From: Rhizobium sp. SG_E_25_P2
GTDB lineage: Bacteria; Pseudomonadota; Alphaproteobacteria; Rhizobiales; Rhizobiaceae
DNA: 64,000 nucleotides
Assembly (NCBI RefSeq): GCF_029892285.1
Contig: NZ_JARXVM010000009.1
Location: 1 to 64,000 of the forward strand
Direction: 5' to 3'
Below the pieces are notes generated by a model that was not told where the DNA came from, made no database searches, and was given only the letters and a program-made list of their open reading frames with translations. Positions 9,401-17,199 of the stretch are shown piece by piece; position 1 is the first letter of the stretch; each line of letters begins with the position of its first letter. The position numbers and the translations under genes were made by a program.

Positions 9401-9690
9401 TTGAAGGTGACGGTCAGCGTCATGACGCCGTCCGAAGTCGCCTGGCTGGACATATACAGCATGCCGTCGACGCCGTTGATCTGTTCTTCCAGCGGCGTCG
9501 CCACCGTTTCCGCGATGACCTTGGGATTGGCCCCCGGATAGGTGGCGCGAACGACGATGGACGGCGGAACCACGTCGGGATATTCGGAGATCGGCAGCGC
9601 CCTCATGCCCAAAAGGCCGGCGACCACGATCAGGACCGACAGCACACCGGCAAATACCGGGCGGTCGACGAAAAATCGGGAGATGTTCAT
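6442..9690 (-). CDS. RND multidrug efflux pump, inner-membrane subunit (HAE1 family)
   Basis: A 1082-residue AcrB/MexF-type proton-driven drug exporter. The N-terminus MNISRFFVDRPVFAGVLS and PISEYPDVVPPSIVV are diagnostic. The TM4 proton-relay aspartates are present in GIVVDDAIVVVENVERN, and the TM10 lysine in GLSAKNAILIVEFARE. Two large periplasmic loops separate the membrane blocks, and the length is normal for the family. It works as a trimer with the adaptor encoded upstream and an outer-membrane channel. No channel gene is present, so a TolC-like protein encoded elsewhere is probably used. Substrates cannot be inferred. Confidence 0.93.
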   Translation of the reverse strand: MNISRFFVDRPVFAGVLSVLIVVAGLLGMRALPISEYPDVVPPSIVVRATYPGANPKVIAETVATPLEEQINGVDGMLYMSSQATSDGVMTLTVTFKLGTDPDKAQQLVQNRVSQAEPRLPEEVKNIGVTTAKSSPDLMMVVNLISPDNRYDITYLRNYGVLNIKDRLARIQGVGQVQIFGSGDYSMRVWIDPQKAAEHGLAASDITSAIRQQNVQAAAGVIGASPNLPGIDVQLNVNAQGRLQTPEEFGDIIVKSGEAGQITRLRDVARVELGAADYSLRSLLDGKAAVAIPVFQAPGSNAITISDEVVKTMNELQVAMPEGVKYEIVYDTTKFVRSSIEKVVDTLLEAIALVVLVVILFLQTWRASIIPLIAVPVSIIGTFGVMYAFGFSINALSLFGLVLAIGIVVDDAIVVVENVERNIENGLSPRQATYRAMKEVSGPIIAIALVLVAVFVPLAFITGLSGQFYRQFALTIAISTVISAINSLTLSPALAALLLKGHDAPKDWLTRGMDFLFGWFFRGFNRAFGASSSGYGRSVGGLLSRKSLVMLVYLALVGATYGLFNSVPGGFVPAQDKQYLIGFAQLPDAATLNRTEDVIKRMSDIALAEPGVEHAIAFPGLSINGFTNSSNAGIVFVTLKDFDERRTPDLSGGAIAMKLNQKFGAIQDAFIAMFPPPPVQGLGTTGGFKLQLEDRAGLGYQALDEATKAFLGKAYQTPELAGLFSSYQINVPQLFADIDRTKAQQLGVSVTDVFETLQIYLGSLYVNDFNAFGRTYSVRAQADAKFRATAEDIGQLKVRSASGEMIPLSALLRVDATTGPERTNRYNGFLAADINGGAAPGYSSGQAQAAVEKIAAEVLPKGVSFEWTDLTYQQILAGSSGVLVFPLALLLVYLVLAAQYESLTLPLAIIMIVPMGVLAALAGVWLTGGDNNIFTQIGLIVLVGLSAKNAILIVEFARELEFEGRTPVQAAIESSRLRLRPILMTSMAFIMGVVPLVISTGAGAEMRAAMGVAVFSGMIGVTFFGIFMTPVFYVLARRITGNKALTQHTDQKLAQNVEAVDAEMSGSAHSSHGKPQSLLPAA

Positions 9691-9779
9691 GGAGGAACCC
9701 TCTTCAACGAAAATATAGGGCGCAGCAGTCCGCCTCGGTCGCGCGACGCGCCGAACAGGGAGTCTACGACGATGGAAGC

Positions 9780-9808
9780 GCCTCCCGACCCTGGGTCAGG
9801 CGGGAGGC
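9780..9808. other. intercistronic hairpin between adaptor and pump genes
   Basis: An 8-bp perfect inverted repeat (gcctcccg / cgggaggc) with a 13-base loop lies in the 126-bp gap between the adaptor and pump genes. There is no T-tract, so it looks more like an mRNA-processing or stability element than a terminator. Confidence 0.4.
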
Positions 9809-9816
9809 TGATGCGG

Positions 9817-11034
9817 CTATTGCTGCGGCGTGGAGACAGTCTCATTGGTCGCGAGCGCTGCGGTCTTTTCGACCTCAGGAGCGACCACGACACCAGGTCT
9901 TATGCGCTGCAGACCGTTGACGACGATCCGGTCTCCGATGCGCAAGCCATTTTCGACGATACGCATGCCTTCGGACGCCGAGCCGAGCGTGACCTGGCGG
10001 TAGCCCACCGTGTTGTCGGCTTCGACGACGAAGACGAATTTTTTGTCCTGATCCGTGCCGATGGCGCGTTCACTGACCAGGATCTTCTTTTCGGCCTTCG
10101 GCTGGCCCATGCGCACTTTCACGAACTGGCCCGGGATCAAGCGGCCGCCCGGATTGTCGAACACAGCGCGCACTGCGATCGTGCCGCTCGAACTGTCGAC
10201 CTGATTGTCGATCAATTGCAGGCGTCCCTTGATCGGGGTGCCCTTGTCGGCGATCGTGCCAATTTCTACCGGGATCTGGTCGAGGGCTGGCGATGCTGCG
10301 GCCGGAGCGGGAAGCTCGGCCAACGCCCGGGTCACCGTTTCCTCGCTGACATTGAAGCTCGCATAAATCGGATCGATGGAGACCAGCGTCGTCAGCGCCG
10401 AAGATGTGGCGCCGGCTTCCACAAGGTTGCCGACGGTGATTTCCACCTTGCCGACACGGCCCGATACGGGGGCGCGAACTTTGGTGTAGCCGAGATTGAG
10501 CGAGACTGTCCGTAGCGCTGCCTCGGCTGTGCGGAGGCCTGCCTCGGTCTCGGTGAGCGCATTTTGTCGCTCGTCGAGATCGCTTTGCGAAATAGCCTTA
10601 TTTTCGGTGAGCTTGCGGCCGCGATCCAGTTGTAGCTGGGCGAGGCTTACGCGCGCCTGGGCGGAGGCGACTTGCCCCTCGGCCTGGGCGACAGCGGCTT
10701 CATAGGGCGCCGGATCGAGGGTGAAAAGCAGGTCGCCGGCTTTCACGAGCGCGCCTTCACGGAAGGCGACGGACTGAATGACCCCGGAGACGCGTGGACG
10801 GATTTGCACGCGTTCGACGGCTTCCAGCCGCCCGGAAAACTCTTCCCACGCCGTGATGCTCTTGCCTTCGACGACCGCGACGGTCACCGGAACGGCCGGC
10901 GGCGCCGCAGGCGTCGAGGAAGCGGCGGCGGCGGTCCCGCTGGGCAGCTCGAAGAAAAATGTCGCGGCCGCCAAAGACGCAGCCAGTCCCAGGCCGGCGC
11001 CCGCGAGGGCCCAGCGCTTGCTGTTCGTTGTCAT
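9817..11034 (-). CDS. RND efflux periplasmic adaptor (membrane fusion protein)
   Basis: A 405-residue adaptor of the AcrA/MexE type. An N-terminal signal/anchor precedes a proline/alanine-rich linker. Next come the barrel-sandwich half-motif VSGVIQSVAFREGALVKAGDLLFTLD, a helical hairpin around residues 115-170 (AQARVSLAQLQLDRGRKL), and the second half-motif TKVRAPVSGRVGKVEITVGNLV. The beta-barrel and membrane-proximal domains follow. It bridges the pump and the outer-membrane channel. It lies 58 bp after the hydrolase-like gene and 126 bp before the pump on the same strand, so the three form an operon. Confidence 0.92.
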   Translation of the reverse strand: MTTNSKRWALAGAGLGLAASLAAATFFFELPSGTAAAASSTPAAPPAVPVTVAVVEGKSITAWEEFSGRLEAVERVQIRPRVSGVIQSVAFREGALVKAGDLLFTLDPAPYEAAVAQAEGQVASAQARVSLAQLQLDRGRKLTENKAISQSDLDERQNALTETEAGLRTAEAALRTVSLNLGYTKVRAPVSGRVGKVEITVGNLVEAGATSSALTTLVSIDPIYASFNVSEETVTRALAELPAPAAASPALDQIPVEIGTIADKGTPIKGRLQLIDNQVDSSSGTIAVRAVFDNPGGRLIPGQFVKVRMGQPKAEKKILVSERAIGTDQDKKFVFVVEADNTVGYRQVTLGSASEGMRIVENGLRIGDRIVVNGLQRIRPGVVVAPEVEKTAALATNETVSTPQQ

Positions 11035-11092
11035 GGATTTCTCCTTGCGATCCCGGGAGGAGGCCCCGGGCTCAGTAGAGTTTCATCGTCAA

Positions 11093-11905
11093 TCAGCCGG
11101 CGCCAAGTTCGTGAACGAAGTCCGCGAAATGCTGGCGAAGGCTCTCCGCCCACGATGGCGCGTGGCCGGATAGTCCGCCGTAGAGTTCAGGCCAACCTGC
11201 TCCGGCGGGATGCAGATGTTGGCGAACGTGATTGCCCGCTTGCTTCAGGCGCTCCGCATAACCCATAGCCTCCTCGCGCAACGGGTCATCATCCGATGTC
11301 GCCAGAAGCGTCGGCGCGACGCCGGTCATGCGCGAGCAGAGACAGGGGGCTGCGTATGGATGGCAGACTCCTGCGCTCAGATAGTGGCTCCAGCCCTCCG
11401 CCCACCGATCCCGCATACCCACCGAGTCGGCCTCACGCATCGATGCGGAGCCCATGAAGGGGTCCAGCATGGGCGACAGCAGAACCTGTCCATCCAGTTC
11501 CCGCGCCAGATGATCCCGCGCCTTGAACGCCACGGCCGCGGCGATATTACCTCCGGCCTCCTCGCCGCCGATCAGCAACAGAGACTTCCGGTCGCCCAAT
11601 CCCGCCCGTTTCTTGGCGAGATAGGAAAATATCGAAAAGCCAACCTCCAGCGGCTTGGGAAACACCCCGCCAAGAGGGGCGAGATAATCCGGCACGACAA
11701 CGATCGCGCCGACGCTAGCCAGACATTCCGCCGCCGCATTGTTCTGGATCTGCGATCCGAGAAAGGAGCCGGCTCCGAAATACAGAAGAACCGGCGGCCC
11801 CTTGCTGAACTCTGCGCCCTGATAGATCCGCGCCGACACGGGGCCGATGGCCACCTTGTCGAGCACCATGTCTTTCACGTCCACTGGCATCGTCTTCGCT
11901 TTCAT
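11093..11905 (-). CDS. alpha/beta-hydrolase-fold protein lacking the nucleophile serine
   Basis: A 270-residue protein that aligns with the hormone-sensitive-lipase/acetyl-esterase branch of alpha/beta hydrolases. The oxyanion motif HGGG appears as YFGAG (residues 42-46). The nucleophile elbow, normally GDSAGG, reads GEEAGG (114-119), with Glu116 in place of serine. The Asp (DDDP, 205-208) and a histidine (LHPAG, His232) remain recognisable. As written it should not be a normal serine esterase. It may be a pseudoenzyme or binding protein, or may use unusual chemistry. It is the first gene of the efflux operon and divergent from a LysR gene. Calls that depend on an active site are uncertain. 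Confidence 0.7.
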   Translation of the reverse strand: MKAKTMPVDVKDMVLDKVAIGPVSARIYQGAEFSKGPPVLLYFGAGSFLGSQIQNNAAAECLASVGAIVVVPDYLAPLGGVFPKPLEVGFSIFSYLAKKRAGLGDRKSLLLIGGEEAGGNIAAAVAFKARDHLARELDGQVLLSPMLDPFMGSASMREADSVGMRDRWAEGWSHYLSAGVCHPYAAPCLCSRMTGVAPTLLATSDDDPLREEAMGYAERLKQAGNHVRQHLHPAGAGWPELYGGLSGHAPSWAESLRQHFADFVHELGAG

Positions 11906-12008
11906 GCTGCTGCATTATCACGCCCCGGACCCAATGTGCTCGTCTTTTGTGGCTTTAATGTAGATTGGTTTGAATGGTTGAACAAGTTCCGGAATTCTGC
12001 CATCACTG

Positions 12009-12022
12009 TTCGAAAATTCGAA
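12009..12022. promoter_or_regulatory. candidate LysR operator (paired TTCGAA boxes)
   Basis: Two TTCGAA hexamers at 12009-12014 and 12017-12022 lie between the divergent hydrolase-efflux operon and the LysR gene. Each is self-complementary and the spacing fits a LysR-type site. Regulator binding is inferred from position only. Confidence 0.4.
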
Positions 12023-12067
12023 TAATATCGCGTTGCACAAACGACCGAGACCGGAAAGACAGACGCC

Positions 12068-12988
12068 ATGGATCAGCTCTCGGCGATGCGCGCATTCATC
12101 CGTGTGGTGGAAACCGGGAATTTCACCCGCGCTTCCGACGCGCTCCGCATGCCCAAGGCGACCGTCACCAATCTCATCCAGGGACTGGAAGCGCATTTGC
12201 GCACCCAATTGCTCAATCGCACAACACGGCGCGTCGTCGTCACCACTGATGGAGCGCTCTATTACGAACGCGCCGTCCGAATCATCTCGGAAGTCGATGA
12301 ATTGGATAGAAGCCTTTCCAACTCCACGACCAGCCCGAGCGGGAGGCTGAGGGTCGAGATGGCGGGCGCTTTTGCCGACTGGATCGTCATTCCGGCGCTT
12401 TGCGACTTCGCCAAAGCCTATCCCGATATCCGCCTCGATCTTGGCGTGGGTGACAGAACTGTCGACTATCTTGCGGAAAACGTTGATTGCGCGCTCAGGG
12501 CCGGCGCCCCGAGTGATCAATCGCTAATTGCCCGTCGCGTGTCGGAGATTTCCATCTTGACCTGCGCGGCGCCTGCTTACCTCGACAAGTACGGTGTTCC
12601 ACAGTCACCCGCCGAGCTTGAAACGCTTCATTATTGCGTCAATTATTTCCGCGCCCAGACCAACCGTACGCTTCCGTTCGAATTTACACGCAATGGTGAG
12701 ACGATCGAGGTGACGGGACGGTATCTTCTTTCGCTGAATGACGCGCGCAGCTATGTCGCCGCAGCGCTCGCCGGTCTCGGCGTGGCGCAACTGCCGCATT
12801 TTATGATCCGGGAAGAACTCAGCGATGGACGGCTGATCCCTGTTCTCACGGATTGGTCATGCGAGCTTCTGCCGCTCTATATCGTTTATCCGTCCAACCG
12901 GCATTTGAGCAACAAGGTCCGCGTCTTCGTCGACTGGCTCGTCAAACTACTCGGCAACCAAGCGATGAAGAACGACAACTTTTCCTGA
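12068..12988 (+). CDS. LysR-family transcriptional regulator (efflux-associated)
   Basis: A 306-residue LysR-type regulator. The N-terminal winged helix-turn-helix spans about residues 1-60 (FIRVVETGNFTRASDALRMP, then ATVTNLIQGLE), followed by a linker helix and a periplasmic-binding-protein-like effector domain from about residue 90 (SGRLRVEMAGAFADWIVIP). The DNA-binding part belongs to the large group that includes DsdC/CrgA-like regulators. It is divergent from the hydrolase-adaptor-pump operon, the classical arrangement for a LysR regulator controlling its neighbour. The inducer is unknown. The start at 12068 gives the standard LysR N-terminus MDQLSAMRAF. Confidence 0.88.
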   Translation: MDQLSAMRAFIRVVETGNFTRASDALRMPKATVTNLIQGLEAHLRTQLLNRTTRRVVVTTDGALYYERAVRIISEVDELDRSLSNSTTSPSGRLRVEMAGAFADWIVIPALCDFAKAYPDIRLDLGVGDRTVDYLAENVDCALRAGAPSDQSLIARRVSEISILTCAAPAYLDKYGVPQSPAELETLHYCVNYFRAQTNRTLPFEFTRNGETIEVTGRYLLSLNDARSYVAAALAGLGVAQLPHFMIREELSDGRLIPVLTDWSCELLPLYIVYPSNRHLSNKVRVFVDWLVKLLGNQAMKNDNFS

Positions 12989-13018
12989 TTGAGAATTTTT
13001 CCGGACGTCCCTATGTCG

Positions 13019-13504
13019 CTAACCCCAGACGCCCTGATGCAACGATGCCGCCTCTTCAATCAACATCGGGCCAATCACCTCGACGCGCCGTTGGCCGGCC
13101 TCAAACACCACATGGCAGGGCAGATCAAGCGTGGGATTTTCCGGGTGATTGCCGGTGATCTCCTTGAGTTGGTTTTCGCTCAAGCCATAGACGACGCGGC
13201 CGATGCCGGCCCAATAGGCAGCGCCGGCGCACATGGCGCAGGGTTCGGCTGACGTGTACATGGTGCAATCGCGCAGAAATTCGACCGGATAGGTCTGTGA
13301 AGCCCGCGTCATCAGCACGCGCTCGGCATGCCCCGTCATGTCGCGGGTCGGCTGGTAGGCGTTCTCCTGCTCCATCAGCACGGCGCCATCCGGCCCGACG
13401 AGGATCGCGCCGAACGGATGATTGCCGCATTCCTGCGCCCGCCGCGCCACCTGAAAGCTCAGCCGGAGAAAATGCTCGTGATCGAGTCCCGGCAATGCCG
13501 TCAT
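13019..13504 (-). CDS. nucleoside/nucleobase deaminase of the cytidine deaminase-like fold (guanine deaminase-like)
   Basis: A 161-residue zinc-dependent deaminase. The zinc site is visible as His59-Ala-Glu61 (TGHAE) and PCxxC with Cys89 and Cys92 (SAEPCAMCAGA); Glu61 is the proton shuttle. The family includes tRNA adenosine deaminase TadA, guanine deaminase and small nucleoside deaminases. The length and the context beside adenosine and adenine deaminase genes favour a purine base or nucleoside as substrate rather than tRNA. It is divergent from a LysR regulator whose promoter region holds a 25-bp inverted repeat. Exact substrate is open. Confidence 0.8.
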   Translation of the reverse strand: MTALPGLDHEHFLRLSFQVARRAQECGNHPFGAILVGPDGAVLMEQENAYQPTRDMTGHAERVLMTRASQTYPVEFLRDCTMYTSAEPCAMCAGAAYWAGIGRVVYGLSENQLKEITGNHPENPTLDLPCHVVFEAGQRRVEVIGPMLIEEAASLHQGVWG

Positions 13505-13566
13505 GATGCTGTCCCCTGTGATTGCGCCGAAAGGTTGCGCGATGAGAAAACGAATGACAAGCGTCG

Positions 13567-13591
13567 TTTTTCGATTCTATCGTTCGAAAAA
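13567..13591. promoter_or_regulatory. 25-bp inverted repeat, candidate LysR operator
   Basis: Perfect 8-bp arms tttttcga (13567-13574) and tcgaaaaa (13584-13591) are separated by 9 bp, between the divergent deaminase and LysR genes. AT-rich arms of this length are unlikely by chance in this GC-rich window. Binding by the adjacent LysR protein is inferred. Confidence 0.5.
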
Positions 13592-13613
13592 ACGCAACAC
13601 TGGCGATCTTCCC

Positions 13614-14546
13614 ATGCAACTGATCTCGTCTTCCGCCGTCCTTCTCGATGCCGTCGCCCGCGCCGGCTCCTTCCGTCGCGCCGCCGAAAACCTTAATATG
13701 TCAGCTTCCGCCATCAACCGGCAGATCCTCAATCTGGAGGAGGATGTCGGTCTGCCCTTGCTAGAACGGTTGCCGCGCGGGGTAAGACCAACCGCCGCCG
13801 GCGAGCGGCTGCTGGCCGATATCAGGCGCTGGCGCCGGGAGCAGGACATCGCGGCGGGCCAGTTGCGCGATCTCAAGGGGCAACGTCGCGGCTCGATCTC
13901 GATCGGGGCGATGGAATGCTTCGCCGCCGCCTTCCTGCCAGATGCGATCAAGGCGCTACAGGCGGAGATGCCCTTGGTTGAGACGGAGGTGGTCATCGGC
14001 GGCGGCGACGATCTCCTGCGCCGTCTCACTGCCAAGGAGATTGACATGGCGCTGATTTTCAACCCGCCGACCCGACTTCAGGCCGATATCGTCTATAGCC
14101 TGCGGGCGCGGCCGGGGCTGGTTATGGCGGCCAATCATCCGTTGGCCACCAGCCGCGCGACGCGGTTGGCCGATTGCCTGCGCCACGGCTTCATCCTGCC
14201 AGACCGCTCCATCGGTATTCGCAAATTTATCGAAGCCGCGTTCCAGGAAGCGCATGTCGATCTTTCCGCGGCAGTGACCACCAATTCCATCACGCTGATG
14301 AAGTCGATGCTGCGGATCGGCCAGAGCGTGGCGATCCTGTCCATCTTCGACGTCCATTCGGAAGTGGCGCGGGGTGAACTTGCATTCCTGCCGATCGAGG
14401 ATCGGAAGTTGGAGGAGGAGACGCTGGTGATCGCCACACCGTCCAATCGACGTCCGCCGCCGGCGGCGCAGGCGATGATCGACATCGTCCGAACCTCGCT
14501 CGATTCGATTCAGCTTGCGCGTCAACCTTTGGCGATGCCGCGTTAG
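13614..14546 (+). CDS. LysR-family transcriptional regulator (purine cluster)
   Basis: A 310-residue LysR-type protein. The helix-turn-helix lies around residues 5-60 (AVARAGSFRRAAENLNMSASAINRQI, written here only in part), and the ligand domain runs from about 90 to 290. I chose the ATG at 13614 (MQLISSSAVLLD). Starts further upstream, from 13503, would run through the operator-like inverted repeat and overlap the divergent deaminase. It lies 94 bp before adenosine deaminase on the same strand and next to the deaminase on the other, so it probably controls purine uptake and deamination. Confidence 0.86.
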   Translation: MQLISSSAVLLDAVARAGSFRRAAENLNMSASAINRQILNLEEDVGLPLLERLPRGVRPTAAGERLLADIRRWRREQDIAAGQLRDLKGQRRGSISIGAMECFAAAFLPDAIKALQAEMPLVETEVVIGGGDDLLRRLTAKEIDMALIFNPPTRLQADIVYSLRARPGLVMAANHPLATSRATRLADCLRHGFILPDRSIGIRKFIEAAFQEAHVDLSAAVTTNSITLMKSMLRIGQSVAILSIFDVHSEVARGELAFLPIEDRKLEEETLVIATPSNRRPPPAAQAMIDIVRTSLDSIQLARQPLAMPR

Positions 14547-14640
14547 TGTTGCAAAAATTCGAACGCTTCATGCGGAAAACAGTTCTTGTGCGGTTGCGAA
14601 AGGGGTGGAAGTCTGACGCCTGTCAATAAGGCGGAACGGC

Positions 14641-15633
14641 ATGAACTCCATCGACTTTCTCTCGCTGCCTAAGGCTGAGATCCACATTCATCTCGAGGGT
14701 TGCTTCGGGACGGAGACGATCGTGGAACTGGCGCGGGAGAACGGCGTGGCTCTGCCGCGCTCCGAGGAGCGCCTGCTCGATTTCAATGGCCTTGCCGATT
14801 TTCTGGAATTTCTCGATTTCATTTGCGGCTTGTCTAGAAGCCGCGACCAGCTCGCCAAATCCGCCTATGCCTTCGCCGAACGCATGGCCGCCTCAGGCGT
14901 CGGCTATGCCGATCTGATCGTCAATCCCACGCATTGGTCGGGCTGGAAAGGCAATCTCGCCGGATTGATTGATGGCCTGGACGCCGGCTTATCCGCCGCC
15001 GAACAGGACGGCCTGCCGAATGTCGGGCTTTGTATTTCCCTCCTCCGCCAGCAAACGGCCTCTGAAGCCGTCGATATCGTGGAAGAGCTGCTGCGGATCA
15101 AGCATCCGCGCGTCGTGGCGCTCTCGGTGGATGGCAATGAAGCGGCGGCGGGGCGCACCGGACCGAAATTCGCCGAGGCCTTCCAGCTTGCCGGTCGTGG
15201 CGGGTTGAAGCGTACGGCCCATGCCGGGGAATCGAGCGGGGCCGAAGGCGTGCGGGATGCGATTTTTCTGCTCGGCGCCGATCGCATCGACCATGGCGTT
15301 CGCGCGATCGAGGATGACGAACTCGTCGGCATTCTCGCCGACCGCCAGATCGCGCTCGGTGTCTGCCCGACCTCGAACCTGACGCTCGGACTGTATAAGG
15401 ACATGGGCGAGCATCCGATCGACCGCTTGCGGCGCGCTGGCGTGCCCGTCTCGATCAACACCGACGATCCCGCACTGTTGCGGCTCGATCTTCCGACCGA
15501 ATATGCCCGCACCGCAGAGCCCTTTGGCTGGGACCGGGAAACGGTGCGAGGCGTCGCCGCGACCTCGATCAAGGCCTCCTTCGCGCCCGAAGAGTTGAAG
15601 ACGAAACTGCTGGGGGATCTCGCCGCATGGTGA
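14641..15633 (+). CDS. add: adenosine deaminase family enzyme
   Basis: A 330-residue metal-dependent deaminase of the amidohydrolase superfamily. The zinc ligands are visible as HIHLEG (His15, His17), His194 in HAGES with catalytic Glu197, His218 in DHGV, and Asp275-Asp276 in SINTDDP. It converts adenosine (or in close relatives adenine) to the hydroxy-purine with release of ammonia. It is the first gene of a tightly packed operon with a nucleoside-type BMP transporter and an adenine deaminase, so imported purines are the likely substrate. The stop overlaps the next gene by seven bases. Adenosine versus adenine preference is not certain. Confidence 0.85.
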   Translation: MNSIDFLSLPKAEIHIHLEGCFGTETIVELARENGVALPRSEERLLDFNGLADFLEFLDFICGLSRSRDQLAKSAYAFAERMAASGVGYADLIVNPTHWSGWKGNLAGLIDGLDAGLSAAEQDGLPNVGLCISLLRQQTASEAVDIVEELLRIKHPRVVALSVDGNEAAAGRTGPKFAEAFQLAGRGGLKRTAHAGESSGAEGVRDAIFLLGADRIDHGVRAIEDDELVGILADRQIALGVCPTSNLTLGLYKDMGEHPIDRLRRAGVPVSINTDDPALLRLDLPTEYARTAEPFGWDRETVRGVAATSIKASFAPEELKTKLLGDLAAW

Positions 15634-16205
15634 CCGGTCTGGCGTTCGCCCTGACAATCGCGCTCGCGTCTTCGGCCCATGCCGAAGAGGTCGACGTCGC
15701 CGCCTGGGTGAACAACCTGCCGACACAATTCCTGGTTCAGGGCTCGAAAGTCGAGCCGACCTATGTGGCGGCGGTGGAAATCCGCCGGGATGGCGACGTC
15801 GTGTCGATCCTGGGCGGCGCGCCAGCTTGGATGGAGCGGTCGCGGGAGACGATCGCGGTCGATAGCCAAGGCGACATGCGGCATCTCGTATGCCCGCCGG
15901 GCATGTCCTGCGACGGCGCTGCTCGGCCCGCCGGCTTTCTGTCCACCGCAGCCTTGCTGTCGGCCGCGCGACGCGGGACGCTGTCCGGCGTCGCCCGCGC
16001 CGAAGCCTATGGCGCCCGTCGCGTTCTCTGCCTGCCTGCCGAAACGCTCGGCGTCGACAAGCCCATTCTTGATCCCTGCTTCGATCTCGCAAGCGGCGCT
16101 GCCATCGCCCAGAAGAACCGCTTTAGCGGCAAGTTCGATGGTCCGAGCCTCGATCCCGTGACACTCCGCGTCCTCCCAGACACCAACAAGGAAAACGCCC
16201 CATGA
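15627..16205 (+). CDS. small exported protein of unknown function in the purine operon
   Basis: A 192-residue protein I do not recognise. A short signal peptide is evident (MVTGLAFALTIALASSAHA, cleavage near residue 19). The mature part is small and soluble, with exactly four cysteines at about 89, 95, 135 and 151; the first two form CPPGMSC. They could make two disulfides in the periplasm. It overlaps adenosine deaminase upstream and the BMP binding protein downstream (ATGA overlap), so it is translationally coupled to a transporter operon. An accessory role in substrate capture or periplasmic processing is plausible, but nothing in the sequence proves it. Confidence 0.7.
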   Translation: MVTGLAFALTIALASSAHAEEVDVAAWVNNLPTQFLVQGSKVEPTYVAAVEIRRDGDVVSILGGAPAWMERSRETIAVDSQGDMRHLVCPPGMSCDGAARPAGFLSTAALLSAARRGTLSGVARAEAYGARRVLCLPAETLGVDKPILDPCFDLASGAAIAQKNRFSGKFDGPSLDPVTLRVLPDTNKENAP

Positions 16206-17185
16206 ACATGCTTCGCCGCCTCGGCCTCGCGGCCGTCCTTCTCGCCTCCACTGTCACCGGCGCCTATGCCGCTCCTCTCAAGGTCGCTCTGCTTGTGCCG
16301 GGCCATGCCAATGACGGTTCGTTCAACCAGGTGGCCCGCGAAGCGGCGGAAAAGCTCGCCACGGATGGCGAAATCACCTTCGAGTTGCGCGAGGAAATGG
16401 CCGATCCCTCCAAATCCGAGCCGGTGATCCGTCAATATGCGGCCATGGGCTACGACCTGATCATCGGCCATGGCATCGAATTGTCGGAGCCGATCCTGAA
16501 GATCGCTCCTGATTTCCCGAAAGTGCATTTTGCGGCCTCAGGCGGTCCGGATCTCGCGGGGCGACTTCTCGGCAATGTCGATGGCTGGACCTATGATTTC
16601 GGTCAGCAAGGCTATCTCGGCGGCTTCATCGCCGGCAAGCTTGGCGGCGTCTCCACTTTCGGCATGGTCGGCGGGCCGGAACTCGGCTTCGTGAAAGCCT
16701 CCCACAACGGCTTCAAGGCCGGCCTCAAGGAAGGCAAGCCCGACGCCAAAGTGATCGAAGCCTATACTGGCTCCTTCGACGACGCGCAGAAGGCGGCCGA
16801 AGTCACGCGCGGCATGGTCGCCCAGGGCGCAAAACTCGTCTGGACCTCGGGCGACGGCATCGGCAATGGCGTGGCGGCAGCCGCCTCCCAGGAAGGGGCT
16901 CTCACCATCGGCGTCACCGGCGAGGCGGGCGGCTTTGCCGCAAAGGTCAATATCGTCTCGGTCGTGCTCGATATGCATCCGACCTACAAGGCCTATGTCG
17001 ACGACATCAAGGCCGGCAGCTTCGGCAAGAAGTTCTTCGTCTCCGGCATCGGCAACAAGGGCCTGATCATGACCAAGGTCAATGCGCTCGGCGAAAGCCT
17101 GCCCGCCGATCTCGACAGCCAAGTCGAGGCGCTGATCGCCGATCTCGCCTCCGGCAAGAAGACCTTGCCGAACTTCTTCGAGTAA
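16202..17185 (+). CDS. BMP-family ABC transporter substrate-binding protein (purine nucleoside type)
   Basis: A 327-residue protein of the basic membrane protein (PnrA/BmpA) family with a Sec signal ending near residue 23 (GAYA-AP). Family features are GHANDGSFNQVA near the start of the mature domain, YDLIIGHGIE, the central stretch YDFGQQGYLGGFIAG, and GFKAGLKEG. Characterised members bind purine nucleosides, which agrees with three purine deaminase genes nearby. Unlike Gram-positive homologues it shows no lipobox cysteine, as expected for a periplasmic protein. It is encoded 14 bp before the cognate ATPase, without an intervening hairpin. Confidence 0.88.
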   Translation: MNMLRRLGLAAVLLASTVTGAYAAPLKVALLVPGHANDGSFNQVAREAAEKLATDGEITFELREEMADPSKSEPVIRQYAAMGYDLIIGHGIELSEPILKIAPDFPKVHFAASGGPDLAGRLLGNVDGWTYDFGQQGYLGGFIAGKLGGVSTFGMVGGPELGFVKASHNGFKAGLKEGKPDAKVIEAYTGSFDDAQKAAEVTRGMVAQGAKLVWTSGDGIGNGVAAAASQEGALTIGVTGEAGGFAAKVNIVSVVLDMHPTYKAYVDDIKAGSFGKKFFVSGIGNKGLIMTKVNALGESLPADLDSQVEALIADLASGKKTLPNFFE

Positions 17186-17199
17186 AAGGTATCTCAAGC

